In this document: positions 14,144-27,005 of the stretch, in pieces | Layout: every line of letters starts with the position of its first letter | Numbering within the stretch: position 1 is the first letter of the stretch | NCBI GenBank assembly: GCA_026874595.1 | Contig: CM049316.1 | Coordinates: forward strand, 10,656,839 to 10,720,838 | Length of the DNA stretch: 64,000 bases | Reading direction: 5' to 3' | Origin: Sipunculus nudus | Taxonomy: Eukaryota > Annelida > Sipuncula > Golfingiida > Sipunculidae | The notes under the pieces: model-generated | The model's database searches: none | Told to the model about the DNA's origin: nothing | Seen by the model: the letters and a program-made list of their open reading frames with translations, nothing else | Position numbers and translations under genes: made by a program

Positions 14144-14194
14144 AAAAATGTGCTATTATAGGAGAGATTACATATTACATTCAGGATGGGAGCT
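14144..14194 (+). CDS. Weak candidate exon, plus strand
   Basis: This 51-nt segment follows a strong acceptor (CTCCCTCCCCTGCCTGGCAG) and precedes GGGAGCT|GTGAGT. Two of three frames are open, one reading KCAIIGEITYYIQDGS. It lies on the opposite strand from the better exon set. The immediately upstream sequence is unusually even in composition, so a conserved noncoding element is an alternative. Confidence 0.15.
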
Positions 14195-15308
14195 GTGAGT
14201 ACTGATTATACAGAAGGATCCATGGCCAGCGCTGCAAGGTCTGGTGTTCCACATTACCTCTGTACATCAACATCTCATTATACGGAACCATATCAACGTG
14301 TACAGATTTCCTGCCTGTCAGAGTCTGGAGGTGGGATGATTTTATAGACTGCCACATGTAACATTCACATGATCATTCACAAAAACCTCACTCAGCTCCC
14401 GTGAAAATTCAAACATCACAGCAAATGTTTATGTTCAGCCATTGCTATACTGTGACTGAGATGGATGTCACTGCCATGACATGCACCGAACAGGTATCAA
14501 TAAATAAAACATCATTCCATTACTCTGGTCAGTCAACAACCTGGCAGAATGTAAATATAGGACTGACACACAATAACACGACTCGTAGGCATACTCAATA
14601 TATTTTGTACTGGCCATTGAACTATATTTACAATTTCCTAAGTACACATATATCAAAACTGTTGCATTTTCTTTATTATTCTTACATAAATGTAGATCTA
14701 TATATACTGGCTGTTTCTGTATGGGTTACAAGCCTGGCCAATTACAAAACAGGACCAAAACTGTTAATTTATAATAGAGAAATATTGAAGGGGGGGGGGG
14801 GGGAGCAAAGCTGAAAGAACTTTCAATCAGGGTAGGCTTATATTTAAGCTTCTGAGGTTGAACTGAATGACCTCCATCCCTGCTATAAATTAAAACAGCT
14901 GGTTAACAATATAAACCCTCAAAGGCATTCAGTGACATATGATGAAACCTCTGTAATAACCACTAGGCAGCCAAGACCAGGAACAAAAGCTTGGCCCAGT
15001 TCCTGACTAGCCACACAATCAATACCCAACCAGTCATATCCTGGTGGGCTTCTAGTCAAATTACATATTCTCATGCATACAAGCCCACCACAAACACTGG
15101 CTTCTGCATAGGGACATTAGATCATGCCTTCCTGCTCATGACCTATATACCATTAAATACTCCACTAGTGATTAACAACGAACAACAAACCCATTTCAGG
15201 CCTGTCACTGGCATAAGCACTCCTATATTTAATGTGGCCGGAAAAAACACAAGTGGAATTTATGTCACTGCAAGCACATGACAAAATATAAATGGCTCGG
15301 GCTCATAC

Positions 15309-15379
15309 CTGGCGTCTGGCCTTATGGCATCGCGCAATATTATGAGAAACACTGGCCAAGGCAAATTTTTTTTATGAAA
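15309..15379 (-). CDS. Candidate 71-nt exon, minus strand
   Basis: The minus strand has an acceptor (GATCATTTGCTATTTCAG, with a branch-point-like TTAACTAAT just upstream) and a good donor (CGCCAG|GTATGAG). Only the phase-0 frame is open; it gives 23 codons beginning FHKKNLPWPVFLIIL and ends in phase 2. That agrees with the preceding candidate (18019-18141, ending phase 0) and the following one (6053-6083, entering phase 2). The peptide is rather hydrophobic and unrecognised. The CGCGCAATATTATGAG stretch also has the look of a dispersed repeat, so it may be transposon-derived. Confidence 0.22.
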
Positions 15380-15539
15380 CTGAAATAGCAAATGATCATT
15401 AGTTAAGTAGGGTTTTATTACATTCAAGCTATTAAAACAAGAGACATCATTTCAACAACCCTGGGTTTGTCCTTGTGTTATGCTGGTCTTTTCCTGGACA
15501 TTAGAATGAATAACTGTAATGACAAAAGAACAACCTACA

Positions 15540-16305
15540 GAAATACTGCTTGCATGACCTGATCATAATTAATCATAATAACCTGAAATATTAAAGAAAT
15601 ACTGCTTGAATTGAATAATCTGAAATATTACAGAAATTCTGCTTGAATAACCTGATCATAATAACCTGAAAGATTACAGAAATACTGCTTGCATAACCTG
15701 AATTACCTGATCATAAATACTTGAAAGATTTCAGAAATACTCCTTGCATAATAACCTGAAAGGTAACAGATATACTGCTTGAATATCCTGATCAAAATAA
15801 CCTTAAATATTACAAAAATAATGCTTGAATAATCTGAAATATTACAGAAATACTGCTTGAATAACCTGATCATAATAACCTGAAATATTACAGAAATACA
15901 GCTGGCATAATCTGAAATATTACAGAAATACTGACTGAATAACCTGATCACAATAACTTGAAAGATAACAAATACAGCCTGAATAATCTGAAATATTACA
16001 GAAATACAGCTTGAATAACCTGATTTACCTGATCATAATAACCTGAAAGATTTCAGAAATACTCCTTGCATAATAACCTAAAGGGTAAAAGAAATACTGC
16101 TTGAATATCCTGATCATAATAACCTTAAATATTACAGAAATACTGCTTGAATAATCTGAAATATTACAGAAATACTGCTAAAAAAAACGATCATAATAAC
16201 CTGAAAGATTACAGAAATACTGCTTGAATAACCTGATCATTACAAAATGGAAAATTACAGATACACTGCTTGAATAACCTGATCAGAAATACCTGATTGA
16301 TTACA
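15540..16305. repeat. Irregular tandem array, about 46-bp full unit
   Basis: Units are built from blocks such as AGAAATACTGCTTGAATAA, CCTGATCATAATAACCTGAA and ATATTACAGAAATAC. Full units are about 46 bp, but many are shortened to about 22-30 bp by loss of the CCTGATCATA block. Sequence variation between units is high, indicating an old array. No coding frame is supported. Confidence 0.85.
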
Positions 16306-18018
16306 GCAGGTGAATACAAACCACAGGTTTAGAACTGTTTTAGTACAAATAGTGGTTAACTTTAGATTTAACAATCAAAACTGTCACCCATGTGTCTTAA
16401 ACGTCCATAGGTTCAAAATATATTTTATAGATCACAGATTTAACTGCATGACAAGACCGGGGTCCTGTCATACAATTTTAATATGAATGTTTCTATCATT
16501 ATAGCTTTCCCATGAACTGACAGACATTTTAAAGTAATTAAACCCATCATCATTATGATTAAACTGTGTCAGGCTTGAACATGTACATCTTCATCATCAC
16601 CACCAGCCTCCAGACCAAGGATACCAAGAATGAAAACAAGATGTGATAACCAAACCCTGCATGTAGCTGGCCAGCCTATAACCACACAGAAACTGTTATA
16701 TAACATGGGAGGACTGTTACATAATTCTGATTACATCATCAGAGGATGGGGACCTAACATCTGTTTCCCCTGGACCCTCCCTTGACATGGTACCCAGCTG
16801 TCAAACTGACCAACCACACACCCAGCACACCACAACAATTCCTCATGTATGACTAATTCTCTGTCACTGCTGTGGCTACAGGAGTAATTTAAAACCTGAC
16901 ATGATAAAACTTACCCAAACTACCTGGCAACACCAATAAATTATTGATATATATTCAATATCTGCAACTACTGATCATCAATATATATATATGATATATT
17001 CAATATATCTGCAACTGTTTGATCAATTTGATTTCACAAGCACAATTTGATGATAAAATGATATTAATGTATTCTCACTTTTGATGGTAACAAATATGAA
17101 GGTAAATTCCATTCCCTGGAAAATATCATTTAGATGTTTGATCAACCCATGGACATGGTATGCTCAAACAATGGCGTCCTAAAAAACGCTGTATACCATG
17201 CTCATGTACTCAGTATTATGGACCATTTTGACAAGTACAGAATTTAAAAACATTGCAGTATTCAGTGTAAGCCATTGATTTTCTAGAACAGTTATTTGAA
17301 TATACTTGTATGACTTGGTATTTTGATCATACTGTATATTGAACAGTACTTTAGCAGGCTCCATGGTAAAAGAAGTATGGTATATTATATGGCTGTATTT
17401 TGAACTGTATCATACACTGTCCTTATATGACATATCAATGAGTCCTGTCATATAATTTCAGTTGAATAATTGTAAAATATTCAATATAAAGCCTACAATA
17501 TACATCTTCATTTAACCTGTATCTTTAGCCAAACAATGCAACATTCAAATTTTGAAGCGAGTAACAAAACACACCACATTTGAAGGACAGGTATAAGCAA
17601 TGACAAATGACAACAGTCAATATTCTAAGACTGGTTTTGAATTTCCCTTGTTGCACGTTCATACTGGTCCCAAAAGACTACTGCAATAACTCTGCACTGA
17701 AATGTTAAAGGTGCATTTTCTGTTTTAAATATAACATTTTACACAAAAATGTTGCTGACCAGAATGTAGTATATATGATTGAAAAGCATACACATGACTA
17801 TGTTAATTGTTTTTTGTAACAATATTTATTTAAAAGAAATAACATGACAGAAGTTTTGGAAAACCTCAAATACACCAAATTTCAATGTTCTTAATTTTCA
17901 GACTGTGATGTAGTATGTGGCCTATTTAAGCCTTAAAGAGGCTGATCTTTAAAGTTATTATTTGGTTTTGTACATATTCTGTAGACACCTGACTGGGCAC
18001 GTTTGTCCGTGAACTTAC
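16306..18018. other. Noncoding stretch, probable intron
   Basis: AT-rich sequence with short (TA)n tracts near 16.98 kb. No exon with both splice sites and a protein-like frame was found, and no mobile element termini were recognised. Confidence 0.4.
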
Positions 18019-18141
18019 CTCCAAGAACGGTGAGTAGCAGCCACCCCACGGCAGCTGTAAGGACACCATGCTTTTCCCATAACAGTTATCCACACAGCCT
18101 AACATTGAACACCTTAAGACATCCTCAGCCTGAGCTCTCTT
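18019..18141 (-). CDS. Candidate 123-nt exon of the minus-strand gene
   Basis: The minus strand shows a consensus donor, TTCTTGGAG|GTAAGT, and an acceptor at the end of a CA-rich tract (ACACATACAG). The segment is exactly 41 codons, phase 0 at both ends, with no stop. The peptide begins KRAQAEDVLRCSMLG, has four Cys (relative residues 11, 16, 20, 36) and ends LPWGGCYSPFLE. Base composition is less AT-rich than the surroundings. Two in-frame ATG codons lie inside; the second, at 18069, has a good Kozak context (AGCATGG), so an alternative first exon beginning there is possible. The opening KRAxxExxxR faintly recalls an N-terminal motif of Prospero/PROX proteins, but this is too weak to assign. 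The CA-rich acceptor is the main weakness. Confidence 0.4.
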
Positions 18142-21100
18142 CTGTATGTGTGTGTGTGCGTGCGTGATCCATCAACACACACAGGGCATCGCTCCTCTTC
18201 GATTACTCCAGTTCTAATCAAGCATGTTATGAGTCCAGCAGTATCCCAATGTAATTCCGTTATGGACTTCTATCATGCCTGACTGCCTGTTTTTAATGCT
18301 CTCCCTCTAAAACTGTAGGTCCTGATTACGAGACAGGTAGTCTCAAGATGATACTCTCTGATGGACAGGTACAAAGTATTTGTTGATCAATGATACACCT
18401 ACACATAATCAAAACAGTCCAAAATCTTCTTCAGGAACTTTGTATATATCCAGTCAGACTTAACCATGGCTGTAAACTCTGGTAAATACAACTCCAGTGG
18501 TGATGGTCCTGTTATTAAGTCTCACACAAAATAACTACAGGACACGAGTGTGCACGTGTGCGAGTGGCTTGGCTTGTATAACAATAATCCAAAGGATGGC
18601 ATCCGCTTGCCGGTGCTGGAGTACTCCCAGGACAATCCAAACTTCTCTTGTACTCAAATTGTCCCATGCATCCACTATAAATTGGATCCACTACCTGCAC
18701 AGAGCATGTTTACCTGGTCTGTGAGCCTGTAAGGAATGAGGCAGGTACCCCCTAATATACAGAACAGAATGGTTGTATACACTAGCTGGGCATGCATGCA
18801 CTTGAATGGTGGAGGTCTAACAACACACACACTGGCCCTGGTGTGTGACATTATCTGGCCGCCTGTGGTTAACACATAGTGTCTGACATCTGGTCAGCCA
18901 CACTCAGAGAGAGACTACCAAAGGTGGCTCCCCACAGCAACAGCCTCAGGGATGCTCCTAATCCTGGCTGCTTCTCAGATTCTACAGCTAAAAGCCTGGG
19001 TCACCAGCAGCAGCTGGCCACCAATTATAGATTGGCCAGGCCTTTGAGAGTAGTACTCAGTCACATCAGATTCTCCCCCCCCATTTATACCCTAGTGTAG
19101 AGCACCACAAGGCACCAATACCACCAGCCCCTCAGTCTGTGTGATACACCACTACAGCATTCTCCCTGTTTTTTTCTTTCATTCTGCTCTTGCTTTCATC
19201 TTGGATCAGATCAATCATTCATTGATTGGTTTACAGACAAAACAGCAGCAAGTCTGCTAATAGATCATGTTATATTTGAGTATTAGCTTCAGTCCAGAGG
19301 GTTACCAGGGGTTCAAGACACCCGGGACCTGTGACTCAGTGCAAATCTGGCATGAGCCGTGAATGGTCCATTTTATGCCTGAATCATTATTGAGCAATAA
19401 TTAGATATCAGTACCTTAGGAACTTTCCAGGTAATTTTGAACCTGTGACTAGTTCATTCATTATTGGCTAAATCTGAATAGTGACATATACATGTACAAT
19501 TCATTTCAATTTCATGCACTAAATAAATACAAACTTGAGAAGGCTTGAAGGTTAAACAACTGAAAAATTACAAAATATCAATGTAGTATATAATTGAAAC
19601 ATATATCAATATTTACTCAAAGGCATCAATTCAGCAGAAAAAACTGAGAATTACTTAAAAAAGGGTCATCATTTTCAAGTGTGTCAGTACATAAACTGGT
19701 GTTTTGTGAACCCAACACATTAAAATGACCATGCAGACAGACCTGGCATTTAATCCTCATGTAGGAGGGAATTGATAACTAACCACACAGAATCTGACAT
19801 GTATAAAATGTTCATTATTATATGTTACATTTTGCAGTTGGTTATCAATATTTCCACAGTTGCTGCTTTAATACATTGATACTTTGTAAATGATAATTAA
19901 GCAGACTTTTGTCCAGTACTGCATCCAACAAGTTGATATACTGTTTTGAGTCTCATAGAAAATGCTGACTGAGGTTAAGGAAACCTGTACCACAAATATT
20001 AAAAGCACATAACAGACTGTATAATCCAATATCCTAGTTACCTGTATATCATTTTGAAAAATCTCCCTAGAATATAACAGATACATTACTTTTAGTTTGC
20101 TTTTACTATAGTTTGTGTCTTTTTAATCTTGTCATGTATTATGTGTAATGGTATAAACATACTTGTTTTTTTTTTGTTCTTTGTTTTTTTTTTGTTCATT
20201 TTGGAAGGGCCATAATTGATCTATTGGTGGCAAAAATCACAGTGAAATATAATGTGTTCATACCAGTGGAAACCACTTTATAAGATTAAAGCAAGCTGCC
20301 ACATGAGTGTGTGCACAAATATGTGGCCTACATATATATTTACACACTCTGTGTTCATTATAACTGGCAGCGTTCAGGATGCGTACAAATAACTGCCTGA
20401 ACAAACCAAACCTATAGCTTGGTCTCAAAAGCATAAGACTGTTTTCTGTCACTAACACGATCCCCTCGTGAACTTTCTCCACTCTGTTTTCAGCCCATCA
20501 CAGTTATTGCCGACTGAAGCAGTTTAAGCAGAGCATTTTTTTGTTTGTTAGTGCTGTGGAACTCTCAACACCTGTCGAGCAAAAGTGTCCTGAAATGGTG
20601 TCAGTAATGAGGTCACCAGTTGTTTGTGCCATGGCTCTTATGTATGAAAAAAAAAAGAAAATTGGCAGAGAAAAAGGAACCAACAAATCATAATTACAGC
20701 GAACTGGTTAGGCTTCTCAGAACAATACCAGCTGTCTGTGCTCAGCAATTGTTACGACTCTACTAGAAAGTTCTAACTTATGTTTTGGCTGTACATACAT
20801 TGTAGTCAGCAATCATATATATATTTGTTCTACTGAATATTGTTCAATCAATACTGGTGTAACTTTGTGGATACATTTGGTATTTTTATGTTTGAATCCA
20901 TTTTACAGCACCATATTTTCAAGTAATAGAGAACAATTTTGTTTCTATTATGATAATACTGAACAAATGGACTTTAAGTATCTCTTGCAAGGATTTGTTT
21001 TCATATAAATCCATTTTACCACTGCAGTTGTAAGCCAGTAAATTTGATCAAGCTGTTAATATTATCGAACGTTTACTGGAATAAAGTTTAATGATTTGCC

Positions 21101-23149
21101 TTTTTATTCAAAAAACAAAGTTGCTGTTAAATTCAAACAGGGAGGAGGTAAATTTAAGACTTTGCATGAGTCTGACTGTGTTTTGATTACTAACACCATT
21201 CTGTGACTTTTCAGAGGTTTCTCATGTAGACAGTATTTTCTATATAAATAATGGCGGAAATTCTTAGGTGATGACCAGAATTCCTGAGGTTTCGGATGGG
21301 TTCAACAGATAGCCATGAAGCACTGGGAACACCCTTATTTCAGAATATATACTGTATGTAACAATCTGAGGGTTATAACATAAATGCGTGGGATTCCTCC
21401 ATGCACAATGGCTGAAACATACTAGGAATTATTATATATATTATATACTACATACATTAATCTCATACACTCATCATACAGAGTCCATACTGCACTTGGG
21501 GTACTACGTTCTTGTATTTAAAATAGTTAGCACTGTGTAATGAGTAAAGATGAATTTTTATGTAAACATAATTATTCTGGGTGCCAGGTTTTTTATGTTT
21601 TTTTATTTGGCTAAGAATAAGCAGAAGTCAAAAGACATCAGTTAGAATCTCTCGAGTTCTACAGGGATTTCACCATCTTGCTGGAGTTCGGGAACCATCA
21701 CCTCTCCAGACCAACACCTTTATTGTACATGTCATACTCTTCATCACTCAACCTGTTTTTATTTAAATTGTGTCCATGTGATTATTCAGAAATGATCTCC
21801 TATGAATATGGACCAAAACAAATTTAAAATTAGCCTGTTGCGGAATACAATGTTCGAGGCAAGCTAATGAGACTGCTATATTTTTACAGATATTGGTAGA
21901 TATATAATATCACCCTAGGCACCATGTATTGTGCCATGAGTATCATATTTTCACTTGGGAGAAAAACAGATAAAAATATCTGATAACACAGCCATAGATA
22001 ACTCCAGCTGGAGAGGGTGGTAGTTTATTTAAAGGCCTGTAATCATGTTTATAAGCCAACATTGCAACTGGACTGTAAAACACAAAAACATTAGCTTATT
22101 GATTCGTTTGCTCACTTGCTTTCCCTAAAACAGACATAAACTTTCCTTATAACCTCATGCTGTGCCTCCTTGAACACAAACCAGCTTTCAGGATGTTTTA
22201 CCACCCGTCAGCCTTGTATATCACCTTTATTCAGCCATAGAAACAGCCTGTGTTAGCTAACCTAGTCTCGTTAAAAGGGACATGCATTATAATCATGGGT
22301 CCCTATAATTCTTTGTCCAGCCAGGCTGGGCGGCTCTGACCCTGTGTAGGCTTACAATTATAGCAGCGGATATATATTGTATGGCTACCAAAACCATCCT
22401 TCTAATCTAAGTGTGCAGGTGCTATATGGCAATAACGACAGAAAACCAGGTGATGATGAAGAGTAATTCAAGCGGCCGTTAGTAGCGGTAATACAAGGGG
22501 TATGAGCTGGCAGCAGGGCCATCAACATCAGGCGACCAGGTGGTGCTGCTGGGAGTAAATGTAGAGGGCCATATTTTTAACAGCAGCTACTTAGCCAGTG
22601 CTGTTAAGGCAGGATGGGCTGTTCTGCTTGCATCCTGCTGTAAATTCAGTTTGAATTCAGAGCAGTCTGTAAGCATCTGCTCCAGACAGCTGAAGAACCA
22701 GGTAACCAGGGGTGATATTAAATCTTTTCAAGAGCTGGTCATCTTGAATAGCTTGGTCAATATGATGCTGGTGAGAACACTGAACATCCCCTACGTCTCC
22801 ACGGGAACCACCTAACATGTTGGGCCATATGACAATATAGAACATTGTGGTTATGGTCTGAATGTAACTGTATGTTACCCAAGGTTCTCTGAGTGAATGA
22901 TGATTACATGGCCGAGAAGTAGGTCGAAAAAGACCAGTTATGAGTTTGTGAACATATCATGTAATTTTATGTGTGCACTATAATGAATTTTGGGATCTTT
23001 AATCATGGGTAGATTTCTACAACAAAGACAGAGATTTTTACAGCTGATACAAAAATCCAGTAAATCCACCATTTTACCTGCACATTTATTCAATACACGA
23101 CAATCCAACTAAAACAGCACCACAAAGGAGTCCCATGACATCAGACTTC
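18070..23149. other. Mostly noncoding stretch
   Basis: The first kilobase (to about 19.1 kb) is less AT-rich and has a (TG)n-type tract near 18.15 kb. It overlaps the right end of the 18019-18141 candidate exon and includes one weak exon listed separately. From 19.1 to 23.1 kb nothing gene-like is supported; T-rich homopolymer tracts occur near 20.17-20.2 kb. Confidence 0.4.
18714..18851 (-). CDS. Weak candidate first coding exon, minus strand
   Basis: A minus-strand frame open from an ATG at 18851 runs 46 codons to a donor (ACAGACCAG|GTAAAC) and ends in phase 0, compatible with the exon at 18019-18141 across a 572-bp intron. An internal Met is followed by a hydrophobic run (LVYTTILFCILGGTCLI) that resembles a signal peptide or membrane segment. 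No promoter was recognised upstream and alternative starts exist. Given how readily such open stretches arise, this is a hypothesis only. Confidence 0.15.
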
Positions 23150-23352
23150 CCTAATTATGCAACGATTTCGCCAAGTATCTAACTCGTTTGAGATATTTTA
23201 TGTGGTTAACATTCCTAGCAAGTTTTATGAAAATTCATCAAAAGGTTAACAGACAGACGGACAATGCTGGACATGAATACTGGCATACAGATTATATCCA
23301 TGCCATAATATGATCTTACTGTAAGACAGGTGAGTAAAAAAAAAAAAAAAAG
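23150..23352 (+). mobile_element. Relic 3' end of a molluscan-type repeat
   Basis: The stretch ends with ACAGACAGACGGACAATG, then a roughly 60-bp variable stretch, then AAGACAGGTGAGTAAAAAAA. This parallels the ends of the larger repeats in this window: a (ACGG)n-like run, GGACAATG, then CAGSTGAGCTAAAA. No matching left end is visible, so only a 3' fragment is called. Confidence 0.4.
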
Positions 23353-25732
23353 AATGTTACCCTACATCAGTAAGATAATACATCAGTAAATAATTAGAGT
23401 AGGTCATGCAAACACACCTGTCTGATAATGAACAGAATCAGTTTTTGGTGACAAAATATAACTGCTGATGATCCTGTGATGTCAGTTGTTCTACAAATTA
23501 TGGTGGCAAGAATTTGGAAGGATCTGTCTTGACATGTATTTTCTAACAGTATTTACCAATGTGGAATAAGTACATGAATATGTCATGACAAGAAATGATA
23601 AAATTGTACAAGTATAGTTAATATAACTCCCAGCTGCACTGTTACTGGATCTCTGATTTCTATCTTGCACTAAAATTTTCTCTAAATAGACAAGAAATGT
23701 CCAGCCAGGTATAAAACAAATTGAACGTTTTCTGTACACATGGACATATAAATTGAGTAAACAGTATCCACCAAAATAAACAATCCATTTGTGTACACAT
23801 AAAGCAAGTCTCCGATCTGGATCATGTATACCTGTTGTATCAAGCTACAATTTATGGTGACTCAAGTACCAGTAAAAATTATGGAATTCGCTCATAACAA
23901 CCATATCAATCCATCCTTTTTTTGAAGAATGATTATTTTGGGATGGCACTTAAATACTGATTCCATTATATATGAATTTCTCAACTAAATAGTGCACATG
24001 AAAACAGTGAAGCAGGGCACTGTTCATAATGCAGCTGTAAACATGTCAACAAACAGAATATAGAACATCATCTCTGGTTACAATACAGGGCTTGAATGGT
24101 TCATTAAATATGTACAGAGCAAACAATCAGCCTACAGGCATACAGGATCGGCCTGTTCCAACACTTATCTTAACCTCTAAATGGAACTCTCAATCACCTT
24201 AGCTGATACATACAGGAACTGTACAGGTGATGCAATTAGTACAGGTGATATCAATATCAACCACAGCTACATGAGCAACTGAGGGGTCAGGACCCTGGTA
24301 TGCAAATTAAATGACTCCCCCATGAAGTTTATAAAGGTGCAACACATAAGTGTGAGAAATCTAGGTCAACAAGTACAACAAGGGACCTATGGGTCACGAC
24401 GCTCAGCTGTTTTATATGATAAAAAAATATTATTTAGAAATGAGGCACATGCTGGTTTTGTGTGGTAATAAATATAAGCTGTATTATGAGTTGTTGTTGT
24501 TTAGCTTATGTATGATTTTGATAGTACCTTTGGAGACAGGGAAGAGGATTGATTTCATTTATTTTATTAACAAATGGAGTACTACTGTCACACAGATTTT
24601 GACTTGGCCATATAACTTATAAGCAGAACATATAATATAAGAGTTTAACTATTTATTAAAAAAATTACAAATATTGTCCCAAATATAATTTTTATTAAAA
24701 ATAATAATAGAATCATATGATTTTTTAAAATGAAATATAACTGATATGATTATTAAAATAATATTAAAGAATATATTCATGAATGCATTCATGAATACAT
24801 TTTTAAAGTATTTGCATGAGTATTCATATACTTTCATTTTTACCTGAATTCCCATTCTTTATGCAAGAAATTTTATAATGGAGTACATAATCATATTCGT
24901 ATTTAAATACAATTACAAAGTATTCGCACCATGTCTGGTATTTATTCAGTTTACACCAAACAATGATGTTGAGAATCCAGAATATACAAATTTCACACAT
25001 TTAAATAATGATCATAAGTACCTGGTTTTATGGCTTTTATTTATATTAAAAAAATAACTGTAAAAAATTCATTTTGGACTAATTTCACATCAATGTACAC
25101 ACTAGACACAGTAGGAATCTAGATTAATATTATCAACTGCATCTTTGTCTATCATTAATTTCCTTCATATAATCCTTAATGATTAGTAATGAATAATATG
25201 ATTTACTTCTTTATCATTAAAAATGAACTGAAAAATGCCATAGGTGACTGCATGGTGTTATTTGGAATATGTGACATTCTACCCATCGATACAAGATTCT
25301 TATATCATCAGTAACTGCAAGTTAATTTCCTGTTATTATAAACTAACAAATTCCTTTTCTATTTTTCTTTAATTTGTTATTAAAAACCAATAAAAATTTA
25401 TTAATTTATTGTTTATTGTTATTTTGTTGGTTAAAACTACTAGATGAGTTGGGTTGAACACCTGGATCAACTGTGGCTGGCCATAAGCTGCCTGGATTCT
25501 CCCCTCAAGCGTGCATAATTTGATGAAAGGTCAACAAGGTCAACATACAGGTGACTCAAGAGGGGCTGGAAAGAGCCAAAGTCTGACAGGGTCTCATAAA
25601 AAACATTAATAAAAGCTACAATATTTGGCAAATTTCTTTCAGCTTTCTAAACTAAAAAGCTGAAATCCTTATGTGTGCATGATATGAAAATTATATCAAC
25701 AGTGCTCACGGGAAACAAACATGCCTTGGTCA

Positions 25733-26890
25733 CAGTTGGGCAAAATTTAAGGTACTAATTTTATATTTATACTAATAACTTATAAAATTTGAAAAATTCA
25801 GAACTAATTTGGGTATTCAATTGAATCTTGATTAAATAATGTTACATCCCTGACAAAAAAAAAATCTCTAGCTTCAGCAATGCCCTTGTTAATGGAGTAA
25901 ATATATTTCTTGATTTTTTACAAAGTGCATTATGTTTGGGCCCATAACTTTAAAAAAATACACAATACTGACATCATTTCTGGCATGCACATAGTGAATG
26001 TATAGAAAAATATGTATATTATATATGATCAAAGTCAGATCAGTGGTTTTGATATTAGGCAGTCTTAAAGTGTAACATTGGGTTTTTAATGAAAAAATGA
26101 AGTTTTTCATTGATATCTCGAAGGAATTAAGTCCTAGTGACCAAATTCTTGGCAATGTAGGGGATTTTGGAGAAATCTAACTGTTTGCCAAAATTTAAGG
26201 AACTTAGAGCTGAAGCTCGGGAGCTGAGTTCTAGCAAACTGCATAACACTAGCAATATGTGACATGGTGCTTGAAAACTTGAATAAAATCTACAGTTTTT
26301 GATCAACTGGTTTCAAATTTTGGTGTTAACAGTTGAAATGCTAACAAAAACATGCTGTGAAAATTAAATCCACAGCAGTTACAGCAAAAAAACGTGCCAT
26401 GGTCAAAGTTGGGCAAAATTTAAGGTACCAATTTTTTATTTTTGCTAATATTTTTAAAAATTTAAAAGATTTTGATCTAATTTTGGGTATACAATTTAAT
26501 TTTGATTAATAAAAGTAATATTACTGGAAAAAAAGTGCTTAGCTTTAACAATATTTGTGTTAAGTGATAAAATTTCTTTCCTGATTATTTACAAAATGCA
26601 TTATGTTTGGGCCCATAACTTTTTTAAATTAAATAATACAGACCTAATTTCTGGCATGTACATAGTAATTATATAGAGGATTATTTATAGGAAATATGAG
26701 GAAAAACAGATGAGTGGTTTTGATATTAGGCAGTCCTAAAGTGTGAAAATAGGTTTTTAATAAAAAATTGAGGTTTTTCCTTATTTTCTCAAAGGAATGA
26801 AGTCGCAAAGACCCAGTTTTCGGCTTGGTAGGAGATCTTGGGGACATCTAACATTATGCTGAATTTTGGATTCCTAGGTCTTACGGTTTC
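25733..26890 (+). repeat. Internal direct duplication in repeat copy 1
   Basis: Two diverged units start at about 25733 and 26403, each opening with AGTTGGGCAAAATTTAAGGT. Each then shares ATTATGTTTGGGCCCATAAC, GTGGTTTTGATATTAGGCAG and GGTTTTTAAT in the same order, giving a period near 670 bp. The same arrangement occurs in copy 2, so the duplication predates their dispersal. Confidence 0.75.
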
Positions 26891-26910
26891 AAAACGTGCC
26901 GCATCTACGG

Positions 26911-26945
26911 ACGGACGGACGGCACGACGGACGGACGGACGGACA
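26911..26945 (+). repeat. (ACGG)n microsatellite near the repeat's 3' end
   Basis: Runs of ACGG interrupted by GCACGACGG precede GACAATGGACCACGAC and the terminal hairpin. The equivalent tract in copy 2 (about 38578-38594) is shorter. Confidence 0.85.
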
Positions 26946-26968
26946 GACGACGGACAATGGACCACGAC

Positions 26969-27003
26969 TTTAGCTCAGATGACTTATAGTCAGCTGAGCT
27001 AAA
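26969..27003 (+). other. Terminal hairpin of repeat copy 1
   Basis: This 35-nt segment folds with 10 perfect pairs (TTTAGCTCAG / CTGAGCTAAA), one mismatch, five more pairs (TGACT / AGTCA) and a 3-nt loop. The same structure terminates copy 2 (38611-38645) and, with changes, the relative ending at 60576. Confidence 0.8.
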
Positions 27004-27005
27004 AA

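Larger units (their letters stand above)
10726..15308. other. Noncoding stretch, probable intron
   Basis: No convincing exon or gene. It carries a diverged tandem duplication near 13.44-13.58 kb, three RFX-like palindromes (12139, 13896, 14005) and a run of 14 G at 14790-14803. One weak splice-bounded open segment on the plus strand is listed separately. Confidence 0.4.
24377..27005 (+). mobile_element. 2.63-kb dispersed repeat, copy 1 (uninterrupted)
   Basis: The element starts with AACAAGGGACCTATGGGTC followed by ACGACGCTCAGCTG and ends in a hairpin plus CAGCTGAGCTAAAAA. It matches the second copy at 31825-38647 almost throughout once two insertions there are removed (2629 against about 2626 bp). 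The left GCTCAGCTG and right CAGCTGAGC are exact 9-bp inverted repeats. The body is very AT-rich and encodes no recognisable protein; a 61-codon frame shared with copy 2 is not protein-like. Subterminal direct duplication and (ACGG)n are listed separately. A nonautonomous DNA element, possibly Helitron/Helentron-like because of the 3' hairpin, is one reading, but class is not established. Confidence 0.75.

Noticed and set aside
16978-17010. (TA)n tracts considered as a replication or matrix attachment signal
   Set aside because: Simple AT tracts are everywhere in this window and nothing distinguishes this one.
18550-18732. A 60-codon plus-strand frame beginning MHVCEWLGLYNNNP
   Set aside because: The start codon is non-ATG, no acceptor or donor fits, and it overlaps minus-strand candidates with better splice support.
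19301-19340. GGTTCAAGAC as a possible B box of a SINE or tRNA
   Set aside because: No A box at a proper distance and no cloverleaf pairing.
24389-24622. A 61-78-codon frame shared by both 2.63-kb repeat copies
   Set aside because: Shared because the DNA is repeated. Differences between copies are mostly amino-acid changing and the composition is AT-driven.
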